A stretch of 46,162 nt of DNA from Spirochaetales bacterium (GTDB lineage Bacteria; Spirochaetota; Spirochaetia; Treponematales; Treponemataceae), in assembly GCA_003246335.1 (NCBI GenBank), contig QKAR01000042.1, positions 1 to 46,162 on the forward strand, written 5' to 3'. Under the pieces are notes generated by a model. It did not search any database, was not told where the DNA came from, and worked only from the letters and a program-made list of their open reading frames with translations. Below, in pieces: positions 7,081 to 15,782 of the stretch. Numbering within the stretch: the first letter of the stretch is position 1; each line of letters begins with the position of its first letter. The position numbers were made by a program, and so were the translations under genes.

Positions 7081-7812
7081 ATGCGCGTAAAAACGGTTTC
7101 GGTTCTTGGGCTTTTCTTGCTTCTCGCCGCGACACTGCAGGCCGAAGAAACCGATTCGATAGTTACGGTCGAAGAGGCGTATCTCAACTCCGTCGAAGGG
7201 GTTATCATTAACGAGCTCGCCACGTCAGATGGCCGCGACAACAAGCAAGTGGCGTTGCAATATATCGAAAACGCGATTAACGCGGGACGCAAAACCCAAG
7301 ACATTCAGGTTGCGCTCGACTCGCTCGCATCCGAGGGTATCAATTCCGTCGTGAAAGAGAGCGGCCGCACGATGAATAATTATCCCGACGTGCGCATGAA
7401 AGCCTGCGAGCTTCTTGGGCAAATGGGGACGAAAGAGGCGAAAAACACGCTTATCTCCGTCATGTACGCCGATAACGAGCCCTCGGTAATTACCGCCGCG
7501 GTGAAGTCCCTTGGTGATCTCGGATACAACGACAACGACGAAGTAATCGATATGATAAATTGGATCACGCGCAAATTCGACATTATCCTGCCCACGAGCT
7601 CGCTTGCCCTCGAGGTTCTCAATACCTACGAAAAGTTGGCGCCGACCGCTAAGAATAAATCGGGCATGATCGAATCCATTATCCGCATCGCGAATAACTA
7701 CAACTACGTTACGCCCGTCCGCAATCGCGCGTACGAAGTTCTCAAAAACGTGAGCGGAACGCCTGGTTCCGGCAAAGCGGCGAGCCAGCCGACGAACGCG
7801 AAAACGAATTAA
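7081..7812 (+). CDS. Secreted HEAT-repeat-like protein
   Basis: The 243-residue protein has a cleavable signal peptide (MRVKTVSVLGLFLLLAATLQA, cleavage before EETD), so it is periplasmic or exported. The mature part reads as paired amphipathic helices with HEAT-like units, most clearly VRMKACELLGQMGTKEAKNT followed by PSVITAAVKSLGDLGYNDND. HEAT repeats act as protein-binding scaffolds; no enzyme motif is present. GGGAGG lies seven bases before the ATG. A longer reading frame from about 7027 exists but would place the signal peptide internally. A palindromic terminator follows at 7834-7861. Confidence 0.75.
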   Translation: MRVKTVSVLGLFLLLAATLQAEETDSIVTVEEAYLNSVEGVIINELATSDGRDNKQVALQYIENAINAGRKTQDIQVALDSLASEGINSVVKESGRTMNNYPDVRMKACELLGQMGTKEAKNTLISVMYADNEPSVITAAVKSLGDLGYNDNDEVIDMINWITRKFDIILPTSSLALEVLNTYEKLAPTAKNKSGMIESIIRIANNYNYVTPVRNRAYEVLKNVSGTPGSGKAASQPTNAKTN

Positions 7813-7833
7813 CCCCGATTCTGTAGAGATAAA

Positions 7834-7861
7834 AAAAACCCTGTCGAACGACAGGGTTTTT
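7834..7861. terminator. Bidirectional intrinsic terminator
   Basis: CCCTGTCG (7839-7846), AA, CGACAGGG (7849-7856) is flanked by A8 on the left and T5 on the right. It can stop the plus-strand HEAT-repeat gene and, with an 8-T tail, the minus-strand tRNA-Arg transcript. Confidence 0.85.
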
Positions 7862-7895
7862 GTTTCAAGAACGCGTAGAACGCCGAATTTTATCA

Positions 7896-7969
<74 letters not shown>

Positions 7970-7984
7970 CCGCAATACGGGTTT

Positions 7985-8013
7985 ATTAAGACGCAAAAAC
8001 CTTTTTTTGTCAA
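7985..8013 (-). promoter_or_regulatory. Promoter of tRNA-Arg
   Basis: Minus strand TTGACA (8013-8008), 17 bases, CTTAAT (7990-7985). The predicted start is near 7978, nine bases before the mature tRNA 5' end at 7969. Confidence 0.6.
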
Positions 8014-8031
8014 TGAAACTCAGGATAAAAT

Positions 8032-8619
8032 ATGAAACCCTTAATTTTAGCCTCATCCTCTCCTCGTCGTCGTGACATACTCGAATCCCTCGGAATTCAA
8101 TACCGCATCGAGAAGGCGAAATACGATGAACCCCGAATCGCCGGGCTTTCCCCGGCAGAACTCGCTACCCTGCACGCGCGGAGAAAAATCGAGACGTTGA
8201 TTGACGCGAATCCCCGACTCAAGGAGCAATGGGTGCTCGCCGCCGACACGCTTATCAGCAAAAACGGCACGATTTACGAAAAGCCCGAAACCCGAACCGA
8301 GGCGCGAAAGATGATGAACGCCTTTTCCGGCGACACGCACGAAGTCATCACCGCCATAGCGTTGCGGTCTCCGGGAGATAAGCCCATCGAGACGAGACTC
8401 AGCGTAAACGCCGTAACATTCGCGAAACTCCAGGTAGAGCAAATTGACGCCTATCTCGACCTCAAAGAATGGGATGGCGTCGCCGGCGGGTACAGAATTC
8501 AGGGAAAAGCTGCTTTTTTCATCACCAAAATCACTGGCTCCTGGAGCGGAATCGTGGGCTTGCCAATACATCTATTATATGACATACTGCGCGCGTCTGG
8601 TTATGCGCTCCCGCTGTAA
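8032..8619 (+). CDS. maf: Maf-like nucleotide pyrophosphatase
   Basis: The 195-residue protein has the Maf signatures: LILASSSPRRRDIL at residues 4-17, the catalytic-region AADTLI, and EWDGVAGGYRIQGKAAFFI. Maf proteins hydrolyse nucleoside triphosphates to monophosphates. The subfamily acting on dTTP/UTP has this general pattern, but substrate choice cannot be settled here. Maf enzymes are cytoplasmic housekeeping or cell-division-linked proteins. AGGA six bases before the ATG is the ribosome site. The upstream -35-like TTGTCA overlaps the tRNA promoter on the other strand, but no well-spaced -10 for maf is evident. Confidence 0.92.
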   Translation: MKPLILASSSPRRRDILESLGIQYRIEKAKYDEPRIAGLSPAELATLHARRKIETLIDANPRLKEQWVLAADTLISKNGTIYEKPETRTEARKMMNAFSGDTHEVITAIALRSPGDKPIETRLSVNAVTFAKLQVEQIDAYLDLKEWDGVAGGYRIQGKAAFFITKITGSWSGIVGLPIHLLYDILRASGYALPL

Positions 8620-8693
8620 CTAAAATTTTGTGCTTCGCGCATATACCGACACATCTTCCGGAGCCGTATTGGCTACCGAGAAACAGAGAAGGA

Positions 8694-8720
8694 GCGAAAA
8701 GTTCAAGATTGACTTTTCGC
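8694..8720 (+). promoter_or_regulatory. Hairpin in the rpsB leader, abutting the ribosome site
   Basis: GCGAAAAGT (8694-8702) and ACTTTTCGC (8712-8720) form a perfect 9-bp stem with a nine-base loop. The Shine-Dalgarno AAAGGAG (8721-8727) follows directly. The position suits translational feedback by S2 or another ligand, but no known consensus was recognised. Confidence 0.5.
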
Positions 8721-8733
8721 AAAGGAGTAACTC

Positions 8734-9603
8734 ATGGCAGTTGTAACCATGAAAAGTCTGCTTGAGTCCGGCGTACACTTCGGACATCAAGTAAAGCGTT
8801 GGGATCCCCGCATGAAGAAATACATCTTCGCAGAGCGGAACGGTATCCATATCATCGATCTTCAAAAAACCATCCTTTCCATTAAGGAAGCCTACGAAGC
8901 CGTGCGCAAAACGGCCGCCGCGGGCAAAACCGTGCTCTTCGTGGGCACGAAAAAGCAAGCCCAGCAAACCATCGCCAAAGAGGCTGAACGCTGCGGTATG
9001 TTCTACGTGAACAATCGCTGGCTCGGCGGTATGCTCACGAACTTCACGACCATCAAGAAAAGCCTTCTTCGCCTAAAAAAAATCGAGAAGATGGAAATTG
9101 ACGGCACGTTCGAGAGCCTCACCAAAAAAGAAATCGCCAACCTCCAGAAGGAAAAAACCAAGCTCGAGAAGAACCTCGGCGGTATCAAGGAAATGAAGGA
9201 GCTTCCCGGCATCATTTTCGTCATCGATACGCGCAAAGAAGCCATCGCCGTGGCCGAAGCCCGCCGCATGGGGATCCCGATCGTCGCCGTCGTTGACACG
9301 AACTGTAACCCGGAAGGAATTAACTACCCCATCCCCGGAAACGACGACGCCATCCGCGCCATCTCCCTCTTTACCCAGATTATCGCGAACGCGGTCGTCG
9401 AGGCGGACAACGAAAACGGTCTCAAGATCATCGAGAACCTTCAGGACGATGACGAGGATTCCGTAGCCACCGACGGGGCGAAAACCACCGAAGAGGAAGA
9501 AATCGTCGATTATAGCAATTACACCCCTACCGAAAAGACCGCGGAGGTCGTTTCCGACGACGAGCCCCTCGTCGACGAAGACAAGCTCTACGAAGGCAAA
9601 TAA
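8734..9603 (+). CDS. rpsB: 30S ribosomal protein S2 with acidic C-terminal extension
   Basis: The N-terminal about 225 residues are a normal S2: [27 protein letters not shown], then [16 protein letters not shown], and [25 protein letters not shown]. The protein is 289 residues; the last about 60 ([20 protein letters not shown] and onward) form an acidic, probably disordered tail that S2 proteins of about 230-260 residues usually lack. S2 binds the 30S head/body junction and recruits S1. AAAGGAG lies six bases before the ATG, just after a leader hairpin. tsf follows 13 bases later, the usual rpsB-tsf pair. Confidence 0.97.
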   Translation: MAVVTMKSLLESGVHFGHQVKRWDPRMKKYIFAERNGIHIIDLQKTILSIKEAYEAVRKTAAAGKTVLFVGTKKQAQQTIAKEAERCGMFYVNNRWLGGMLTNFTTIKKSLLRLKKIEKMEIDGTFESLTKKEIANLQKEKTKLEKNLGGIKEMKELPGIIFVIDTRKEAIAVAEARRMGIPIVAVVDTNCNPEGINYPIPGNDDAIRAISLFTQIIANAVVEADNENGLKIIENLQDDDEDSVATDGAKTTEEEEIVDYSNYTPTEKTAEVVSDDEPLVDEDKLYEGK

Positions 9604-9616
9604 GGAGACCCACGAG

Positions 9617-10456
9617 ATGGAAATCAAGGCAGCTGACGTTAAGGCGCTCCGAGATAAAACCGGCGCCGGAATGATGGAATGCAAGAACGCGCTCACCGAA
9701 TGCGGCGGCGATCCCGCGGCCGCTGAAAAGCTCCTGAAGGAAAAAGGGCTCGCCGCGGTCGAAAAACGCGCCGGCCGCGCCACAAGCGAAGGCCTCGTGC
9801 TTATCAAGACCGACGGAAAGAAAGCCGTCATCGCCGAAGTCACTTGCGAAACCGACTTCGTCGCCAAAAACGCGGACTTCATCGCGCTCGGCGAGAAAAT
9901 CATCGATACCGCGTTCGCGAAGAATGTCGATTCGGTCACGCCTGAGCTTTCGGGCATGGTACTCGACCTCGCGACGAAAGTCCGCGAGAATATGGCGCTC
10001 ACGCGCTTGCAGGCGATCACCGCCGGCGCGAATGAGTATATCGCGAAATATATCCATTCCGACAAAAAGACCGGCGTCGTCATCATGCTGAAGTCGGACA
10101 ACGCCGCCGTTTTCCAGAACAGCGACGTTCAGGAGTTCGCGTACGACTGTTGCTTGCACGTCGCCGCGTTCACCCCGCTCTACGCTTCCACGGCGGAAGT
10201 CGACGCGAAGTACATCGAAGAGCAGACCGAAATTTTCAAGGTCCAGGCGAAAGAATCCGGGAAACCCGAAAATGTCCAGGCGGGCATCGTGCAGGGTAAG
10301 CTCAAGAAGCACCTCGCCGAAATCTGCTTCCTTGAGCAGGCTTTCGTCAAAGACGACAAGCTGACCGTCTCGAAGAAAATGGAAGAAGTCGGTAAGGCCG
10401 CCGGGGGGAAAATCACCCTTTCAAAGCTCGTACTGTTCCAACTCGGCGCGAAATAA
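9617..10456 (+). CDS. tsf: Elongation factor Ts
   Basis: The 279-residue protein starts with the UBA-like domain KALRDKTGAGMMECKNALTE. It then has the TDFV motif that inserts into EF-Tu (CETDFVAKNADF), followed by two core subdomains and the coiled-coil region. EF-Ts exchanges GDP for GTP on EF-Tu. The ATG at 9617 follows AAGGAG by nine bases. A 12-bp terminator hairpin follows at 10469-10508, so rpsB-tsf is a two-gene unit separate from frr. Confidence 0.97.
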   Translation: MEIKAADVKALRDKTGAGMMECKNALTECGGDPAAAEKLLKEKGLAAVEKRAGRATSEGLVLIKTDGKKAVIAEVTCETDFVAKNADFIALGEKIIDTAFAKNVDSVTPELSGMVLDLATKVRENMALTRLQAITAGANEYIAKYIHSDKKTGVVIMLKSDNAAVFQNSDVQEFAYDCCLHVAAFTPLYASTAEVDAKYIEEQTEIFKVQAKESGKPENVQAGIVQGKLKKHLAEICFLEQAFVKDDKLTVSKKMEEVGKAAGGKITLSKLVLFQLGAK

Positions 10457-10468
10457 CCGTCGCCATCG

Positions 10469-10508
10469 GAAGGCGCGCGAACGACACTCGCGCGCCTTCT
10501 TCTTATTT
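10469..10508 (+). terminator. Terminator of rpsB-tsf
   Basis: GAAGGCGCGCGA (10469-10480), a seven-base loop, TCGCGCGCCTTC (10488-10499) and TTCTTATTT. The stem is 12 bp and perfect. Confidence 0.88.
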
Positions 10509-10513
10509 AAGGA

Positions 10514-10542
10514 TTGCCCTTTTGCGGTACCTAGGGTACAGT
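10514..10542 (+). promoter_or_regulatory. Probable promoter of the frr operon, with a small palindrome
   Basis: TTGCCC (10514-10519), 17 bases, TACAGT (10537-10542). The predicted start near 10549 gives a leader of about 40 bases. The spacer holds GTACC-TAG-GGTAC (10527-10539), a short palindrome that could be an operator or chance. Confidence 0.45.
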
Positions 10543-10590
10543 ACTAGAGGCATAACGCCGTCAACTTGACGAACCATTAAGAGGTAATCG

Positions 10591-11145
10591 ATGTCAGAAG
10601 AAATCGCGCCGCATCTCGAGCGGATGAAAAAATCCATTGCCGCGCTTAAGGACGAATTCAACACCATCAGGACCGGACGCGCGTCGGCGGCCCTTTTTGA
10701 TAAAGTGCGCGTCGATTATTACGGCGATAAAAGCCCCTTGTCGCAAGTTGCCACCGTCTCGATTCCCGAGGCGAGGCTCGTCGTCATTCAGCCTTGGGAT
10801 AAGTCCCTGCTTGGCGAAATAGAGAAGGCAATCCTTAAATCAGAACTCGGACTGAACCCGTCGAACGACGGTAAGATCATCCGAATCGCCATCCCCCCCC
10901 TAACCGAGGAACGGCGAAAGGAACTTGTCAAGCAGGCCAAGGCCATGGCCGAGCAAAGCCGCGTAGCTATCAGGAATATCCGTCGCGACGGCAACGATGA
11001 GTTAAAAAAACTGCAAAAAGACGGCATTTTGACCGAGGACGGATTAAAGACCTCCGAGGACGAATTGCAGAAATCTACTGATAAATTCATCGTGGACATC
11101 AACAAGATCCTCGAAGACAAAGAAAAAGAAATAATGGAAGGATAA
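10591..11145 (+). CDS. frr: Ribosome recycling factor
   Basis: The 184-residue length and sequence fit RRF: MKKSIAALKDEFNTIRTGRASAALFDKVRVDYYG near the start, the hinge and beta domain (SIPEARLVVIQPWDK), and the final long helix. It splits post-termination ribosomes together with EF-G. AGAGGT is seven bases before the ATG. uppS begins four bases after its stop, opening a seven-gene envelope operon. Confidence 0.97.
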   Translation: MSEEIAPHLERMKKSIAALKDEFNTIRTGRASAALFDKVRVDYYGDKSPLSQVATVSIPEARLVVIQPWDKSLLGEIEKAILKSELGLNPSNDGKIIRIAIPPLTEERRKELVKQAKAMAEQSRVAIRNIRRDGNDELKKLQKDGILTEDGLKTSEDELQKSTDKFIVDINKILEDKEKEIMEG

Positions 11146-11149
11146 CTTT

Positions 11150-11860
11150 TTGCCGAATCCCGAACCGAAACCCGCTACCGAGAACCTTCCCAAGCATATT
11201 GCCGTCATCATGGACGGCAACGGTCGATGGGCGAAAGCCCGGGGAATGAAGCGGACACAGGGCCATAAAGAAGGTCTTGAGGCCGCCAAAAAAATCGTGA
11301 AAAAAACGGCGGACTTAGGCATCCCCTACATTACGCTCTATACTTTCTCGACGGAGAACTGGAAGCGCACGGAAGAGGAAGTCGGTTTCCTCATGTCGCT
11401 CATATCATCGCATCTTCGCGCGGAACTCGACTTTTACGTCGAAAACCGCATTCGCGTCGCGCACGCCGGCGACCTCGCCCGACTACCGGCGAACGTCGTC
11501 GACGAGCTCGCTTGGGTCACGAAAGAAACGGCGGGATTCAAGGGTACGACCGTCACGCTCGCGATAAATTACGGCGGGCAGGACGAAATCGTCCGCGCGA
11601 TCAAAAAACTGACCGCCGCCGAAATCGACTCGCTTACCCCTGAAATATTCACCCGCGCGCTCGACGTCCCCGACGCGCCTCCCGTGGACTTTATGATCCG
11701 CACGGCCGGAGAGCGGCGAATCAGCAATTTTCTCCTTTGGCAATCGGCGTACGCGGAATTATATTTTAGTGATCTTCTTTGGCCTGATTTCGACGAAAAC
11801 GCGTTCATGGACGCAATCGGCGATTACCAGGCACGAGAACGAAGATTCGGAGCTGTGTAA
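11150..11860 (+). CDS. uppS: Undecaprenyl diphosphate synthase
   Basis: The 236-residue protein carries the cis-prenyltransferase signatures: IAVIMDGNGRWAKARG with the catalytic Asp near residue 21, and RTAGERRISNFLLWQSAYAELYF at the end. It condenses isopentenyl units onto farnesyl diphosphate to make the C55 lipid carrier for peptidoglycan and glycans. The start is a TTG at 11150; GGAAGG eight bases upstream (inside the frr 3' end) supports it, and no ATG lies before the catalytic loop. Its stop overlaps the cdsA start by one base. Confidence 0.95.
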   Translation: MPNPEPKPATENLPKHIAVIMDGNGRWAKARGMKRTQGHKEGLEAAKKIVKKTADLGIPYITLYTFSTENWKRTEEEVGFLMSLISSHLRAELDFYVENRIRVAHAGDLARLPANVVDELAWVTKETAGFKGTTVTLAINYGGQDEIVRAIKKLTAAEIDSLTPEIFTRALDVPDAPPVDFMIRTAGERRISNFLLWQSAYAELYFSDLLWPDFDENAFMDAIGDYQARERRFGAV

Positions 11861-12708
11861 TGATTAAGACCATTCAACGACTTGCGTTGTTTTTCATCGG
11901 CATTCCGCTGATCGTCGCGTCAATTTTTTTCTTGCCTCAGCATAACTACCTCGTGTTTCATATCGAAATCTTGGCCTTCTCGGCGCTCGCGATCCTCGAA
12001 ATGCGGCCAATAGTCGCAAAAAAGCTTACCGTGCATTCGTTACCCCTGACGTTGCTTATCGGCATGCTGATACCGCTCGCTGCCTTCCTATACGCGGTCT
12101 TCGGCGTGCGGTTTAGGTTCATTACCTACGCGATCGCCATTTCGTGCGTGGTAGTCCTCGCGATAGAATTCATTTTCAGCTTTTCCGGAAAGTTCGAAAA
12201 ATCGATTGAGCGTATCGCCTCGTCATTCGTGCTCGTCGTGTATCCCGGTTATTTTATCATGTATCTTTCGATCATGACGGTTTGGCGCGACGCGGGCGCC
12301 ATCTTGAGCCTCTTTTTTCTCACCGTTTTCGGCTGCGACTCCCTCGCGTGGTTTTTCGGCGTGCTTTTTGGGAAAAACAATAGAGGTCTCGTGCCCGCGA
12401 GCCCGAATAAAAGCGTCGTCGGCTTCATTGGCGGTTACATCGGAGCGATCATACCCGGCGTACTCGCCCATTATTTCTTCGGCGACATTTTCGGCGGCGG
12501 GCTGTGGAAAATGATCGCGCTTGGAACCCTTACCGCGACCGCGGCCATAATCGGCGACATCATCGAGTCCGTTTTAAAGCGATCCGCGGACATGAAAGAC
12601 TCAGGCTCCATCATCCCCGGCCGCGGGGGCGTACTGGACAGCATCGATTCAATCCTGCTTGCCGCGCCCGTCTTTTACATTCTTTGCGATTTTCTGTTCG
12701 CTTTTTAG
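11860..12708 (+). CDS. cdsA: Phosphatidate cytidylyltransferase
   Basis: The 282-residue polytopic membrane protein has about eight hydrophobic spans and the CDP-diglyceride synthase region ESVLKRSADMKDSGSIIPGRGGVLDSIDSIL near residues 228-258. It makes CDP-diacylglycerol from phosphatidate and CTP for phospholipid synthesis. The usual signature is PGHGGxLDRxDS; here it reads PGRGGVLDSIDS, with His replaced by Arg and Arg by Ser, while the LKR, KD and final Asp residues remain. The gene overlaps uppS by one base (TAATG) and is followed by dxr. Confidence 0.93.
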   Translation: MIKTIQRLALFFIGIPLIVASIFFLPQHNYLVFHIEILAFSALAILEMRPIVAKKLTVHSLPLTLLIGMLIPLAAFLYAVFGVRFRFITYAIAISCVVVLAIEFIFSFSGKFEKSIERIASSFVLVVYPGYFIMYLSIMTVWRDAGAILSLFFLTVFGCDSLAWFFGVLFGKNNRGLVPASPNKSVVGFIGGYIGAIIPGVLAHYFFGDIFGGGLWKMIALGTLTATAAIIGDIIESVLKRSADMKDSGSIIPGRGGVLDSIDSILLAAPVFYILCDFLFAF

Positions 12709-12714
12709 GTGCGT

Positions 12715-13830
12715 ATGAATTCCCGTAAAAAAATCATCGTTTTAGGCGCGACCGGTTCCATCGGGACGAGCGCCTTGGACATCGCCCGCCACTATCCCGA
12801 GCGGTTCGAAGTCGTCGCGGTGAGCGCTCACCGCAACGAGGCTCAATTACGCGCGATTTCGGATGAGTTTGGATCGCGCAGATTCGCGCTTTCGGGACGA
12901 GACGGCGCGCAGGCGATTGACGCGATGATACGCGAGTGCGAGGCCGATATCGTCGTGAACGGAATCGCCGGCGCGAGCGGATTATCCCCCTCGATCGCGG
13001 CGCTGGAATCTGGCAAAGACCTCGCGCTGGCGAATAAAGAGACAATCGTCATGGCTGGGTCTCTCATCAGAAAATTGGCGGAAAAGCGCGGGCGGAAAAT
13101 TCTTCCCGTGGATTCCGAGCACTCAGCCGTGTTCAGCCTTATCGAATCGCAGGGTAAGGAAAACGTCGCCGAAATCGTACTCACCGCGTCGGGAGGTCCC
13201 TTTCGCACATGGTCGAACGAACGGTTGCGAGAAGCGAAACCCGAGGACGCGCTCAAGCATCCCACTTGGAACATGGGCGCGAAAATCACCATCGATTCGG
13301 CGTCGCTCGCGAATAAGGGCCTGGAAGTCATCGAGGCTTGCCGACTCTTCGACGTACCTCCCGAGCGCGTAAAGGTCGTCGTCCACCCCCAAAGCCTGGT
13401 GCATTCATTCGTGCGAACCGTCGACGGCGTCCTATACGCCCAAATCTCGCCGCCGGACATGCGACACCCGATACTTTCCGCGCTCTCGTGGCCGGAGCGC
13501 GTGCCAAACTATCTCGAAGAACTCGCGTTCGACCGCATCTGCACGATGCATTTTGAGCCTCCGCGCTACTCCGACTTTCCGTTGCTCGGCCTCGCCTATC
13601 GAGCGGCTGGCCTGTCGGGTAAATACACGATCGCGTATAACGCCGCGAACGAGGTAGCCGTCGCGGCATTCCTAGACCGCCGATTATCGTTTCCCGGAAT
13701 CGCCGCGACGGTCGCTGACACGCTTGACGGCGACTGGTCCGGAGAGCCGCAATCGCACGAGGAAATCATTCTCGCCGACGCAATGGCGAGGGAAAAGGCG
13801 GAAGCGGCGATTAAAGGGCATAACGAATGA
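12715..13830 (+). CDS. dxr: 1-deoxy-D-xylulose 5-phosphate reductoisomerase
   Basis: The 371-residue protein begins KKIIVLGATGSIGTSALD, the NADPH-binding loop. It continues with LALANKETIVMAG, then LPVDSEHSAVF (metal-site Asp/Glu), LTASGGPFR, ITIDSASLANKGLEVIEA and HPQSLVHSFV. It commits the MEP pathway of isoprenoid synthesis and so feeds uppS upstream. I prefer the ATG at 12715, with AGGTG just ahead, over a GTG at 12709. The stop overlaps the rseP start by four bases (ATGA). Confidence 0.95.
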   Translation: MNSRKKIIVLGATGSIGTSALDIARHYPERFEVVAVSAHRNEAQLRAISDEFGSRRFALSGRDGAQAIDAMIRECEADIVVNGIAGASGLSPSIAALESGKDLALANKETIVMAGSLIRKLAEKRGRKILPVDSEHSAVFSLIESQGKENVAEIVLTASGGPFRTWSNERLREAKPEDALKHPTWNMGAKITIDSASLANKGLEVIEACRLFDVPPERVKVVVHPQSLVHSFVRTVDGVLYAQISPPDMRHPILSALSWPERVPNYLEELAFDRICTMHFEPPRYSDFPLLGLAYRAAGLSGKYTIAYNAANEVAVAAFLDRRLSFPGIAATVADTLDGDWSGEPQSHEEIILADAMAREKAEAAIKGHNE

Positions 13831-15152
13831 TAAAAATCCTAATCGGTCTCGTAGCGCTCGGCGTCGTCGTCGTGGTTCACGAATTAGGCCATTTTTTCGC
13901 CGCGCGTCTCTTAGGGGTCGAGGTGGAGACTTTTTCCGTCGGCTGGGGCCCGGTTTTGCTCCGTAAAAAAATCGGTTCCACCGAGTATCGAATTTCGGCC
14001 TTGCCTATCGGCGGGTATTGCGGCATGAAGGGCGAGCGGGCCTTCGCGGAGGCTCTCGAGAAAAACCTCGACTCCATACCCCGCGAAAAGGGAACCTTCT
14101 ACGGGGCTCACCCGCTCGCGCGCGCGTTGATCGCTTTCGCCGGACCAGCCGCGAACGTTTTATTCGCGGTCGTCGCGCTAAGCGTCGTGAGCGCGATGGG
14201 CTCGACGTATCGAACGTACGAAAACCGCATCGTTCCGGTTTCCGCGTATGAAAAATCGGCGGTTGCCCCCGTCGACGAGGCGGGACTCCTCGAGGGAGAC
14301 CGCATAATCTCGTTTAATGGGATACCCGTCAAAAACTTTTCGGATATTCAGCAATTCGTCGGAACCCACCCGAACGAGCGAATCACAACGGTGTATGAGC
14401 GCGACGGGACGATGCGAACGACGGTGATAACTCCGCAATTGGACAAAAAAACCGGCGGCGGCAAAATCGGCGTATATCCGTACATCCCCCTCGTGATCGG
14501 TTCGGTGCAAAAAGACTCGGCGGCGGATACGGCGGGTCTGCGCGTCGGCGACTCCGTTATCGACGTCAACGGCAATCCCGTATCGCACTACGCACAACTC
14601 GCCGGTCTACTCTCCGACAAACCCGAGCAGATGCGCGTTACCGTCGCCCGAGGAGCCCAGACTTTTGACGCGACGATCGTGCTGGTGTACCGAAACGGCG
14701 GTGTTCCCTCTTCCGGTATCGAGTGGCAAACCGTGGAAGTTACCGAAAAAGGGACCGACCTCGCGGGAAGCGTCAAGCATGGAGTAGCGGAAACGGGAAA
14801 GACTCTTGAGCTTACGGTAAAAAGCATCGCGCTTTTATTCCACGGCGTCGACGTGACCGAGGCGGTATCCGGCCCCGTGCGCATAACGATGATGCTCGGA
14901 GAAGTCGCGGAGTACAGTCTCAGCGGGCTCGGCGAGCTTCTCGCGATCATTTGCGTTTCTTTGTTCCTCATGAATTTACTGCCTATCCCCATCCTTGACG
15001 GGGGAACGATTCTTTTCGCCGCGATCGAGTTGATTTCCCGAAGGTCACCAAAGCCCAAAACGCTGTACTACGTGCAATTCATTGGCATAGCCTTCATACT
15101 GTTCCTTTTCGCTTTTGCCCTCTTCGGAGACATCAAATACCTGACGAAATGA
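13827..15152 (+). CDS. rseP: Site-2 protease family zinc metalloprotease
   Basis: The 441-residue inner-membrane protein has the zinc motif HELGH at residues 18-22 inside the first span. Two PDZ-like domains follow (AGLLEGDRIISFNGIPV and AGLRVGDSVIDVNGNPV), and the third catalytic element is in LLPIPILDGGTILF near the end. RseP-type proteases cut transmembrane segments of anti-sigma factors or signal peptides. The linkage frr-uppS-cdsA-dxr-rseP is widely conserved. The ATGA overlap with dxr indicates coupling. No anti-sigma factor gene is in the window, so its target is unknown. Confidence 0.95.
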   Translation: MIKILIGLVALGVVVVVHELGHFFAARLLGVEVETFSVGWGPVLLRKKIGSTEYRISALPIGGYCGMKGERAFAEALEKNLDSIPREKGTFYGAHPLARALIAFAGPAANVLFAVVALSVVSAMGSTYRTYENRIVPVSAYEKSAVAPVDEAGLLEGDRIISFNGIPVKNFSDIQQFVGTHPNERITTVYERDGTMRTTVITPQLDKKTGGGKIGVYPYIPLVIGSVQKDSAADTAGLRVGDSVIDVNGNPVSHYAQLAGLLSDKPEQMRVTVARGAQTFDATIVLVYRNGGVPSSGIEWQTVEVTEKGTDLAGSVKHGVAETGKTLELTVKSIALLFHGVDVTEAVSGPVRITMMLGEVAEYSLSGLGELLAIICVSLFLMNLLPIPILDGGTILFAAIELISRRSPKPKTLYYVQFIGIAFILFLFAFALFGDIKYLTK

Positions 15153-15167
15153 GGAGACATCGCCGCC

Positions 15168-15782
15168 ATGAGAAAATTAACCTGCCATTGCGAGCAAGTC
15201 TTTAACGTCGATCTGCCGGAAACGGTGAACGTCGACGAATCACCCGACGTCATCGCGCGCATCGCGGACGGCTCTTTTCTGTCTTGCGTCTGCCCGGCTT
15301 GCAATTCCGTACTGCAAACCGACGTGAGAACACGGATTGAATGGCCCTCTAAATCGAGAACAATCGAGCTCATTCCCGAGGTCGACCGACTTTCCTACCT
15401 CTCGGGAGCTATCAAGGTCGACGGCGTCACGGATGTCGTAATCGGTTACCCGGAACTCTCCGATCGAATCGCGGCGCTGCAGGCCGGACTCGAACCCGCG
15501 GCTATGGAGGCGCTTAAGTACCATCTTTCCGTGAAGGCGAAGGAGTCGAGCGCTGACGCGAACGTCGAAATAGTTTTCGAGAAAATCACCGACTCGGGAA
15601 ACTTGGAATTCCACGTGCACGGATTGCGAAAGGGCGAAGTCGCCGTTACGTCCGTGCCGCGCAGGGTTTACGACGCGATCGTCGCCGAACTAACCGGCGG
15701 CGAAAGCCCCGAATTATACGAAACGATAAAAAACGGCCCGTACGTATCCGTGAAAAACATCCTTATCGAGGGCAATGAATAA
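15168..15782 (+). CDS. CpXC-domain protein
   Basis: The 204-residue protein opens with a cysteine-rich unit: C6 and C8 (LTCHCEQVF), then C40, C42 and C45 (SCVCPACNS), which resembles the CpXC domain and probably binds zinc. The rest is a mixed alpha/beta region with repeated acidic strands. No signal peptide is seen, so it is likely cytoplasmic. It lies 15 bases after rseP with GAGGAGA as ribosome site, and its stop overlaps the start of the following lipoprotein by one base (TAATG). The role of CpXC proteins is not known to me; the coupling to an envelope operon is the only functional hint. Confidence 0.75.
   Translation: MRKLTCHCEQVFNVDLPETVNVDESPDVIARIADGSFLSCVCPACNSVLQTDVRTRIEWPSKSRTIELIPEVDRLSYLSGAIKVDGVTDVVIGYPELSDRIAALQAGLEPAAMEALKYHLSVKAKESSADANVEIVFEKITDSGNLEFHVHGLRKGEVAVTSVPRRVYDAIVAELTGGESPELYETIKNGPYVSVKNILIEGNE

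Noticed and set aside
7046..7090. A 14-codon upstream frame overlapping the start of the HEAT-repeat gene
   Set aside because: It has no ribosome site and no convincing promoter placing a transcript start at it; chance is more likely.
9073..10101. Open antisense frame of 342 codons across rpsB and tsf on the minus strand
   Set aside because: It is the shadow of two highly conserved coding genes; the peptide is Phe/Ser/Val-rich with no family pattern and no ribosome site.
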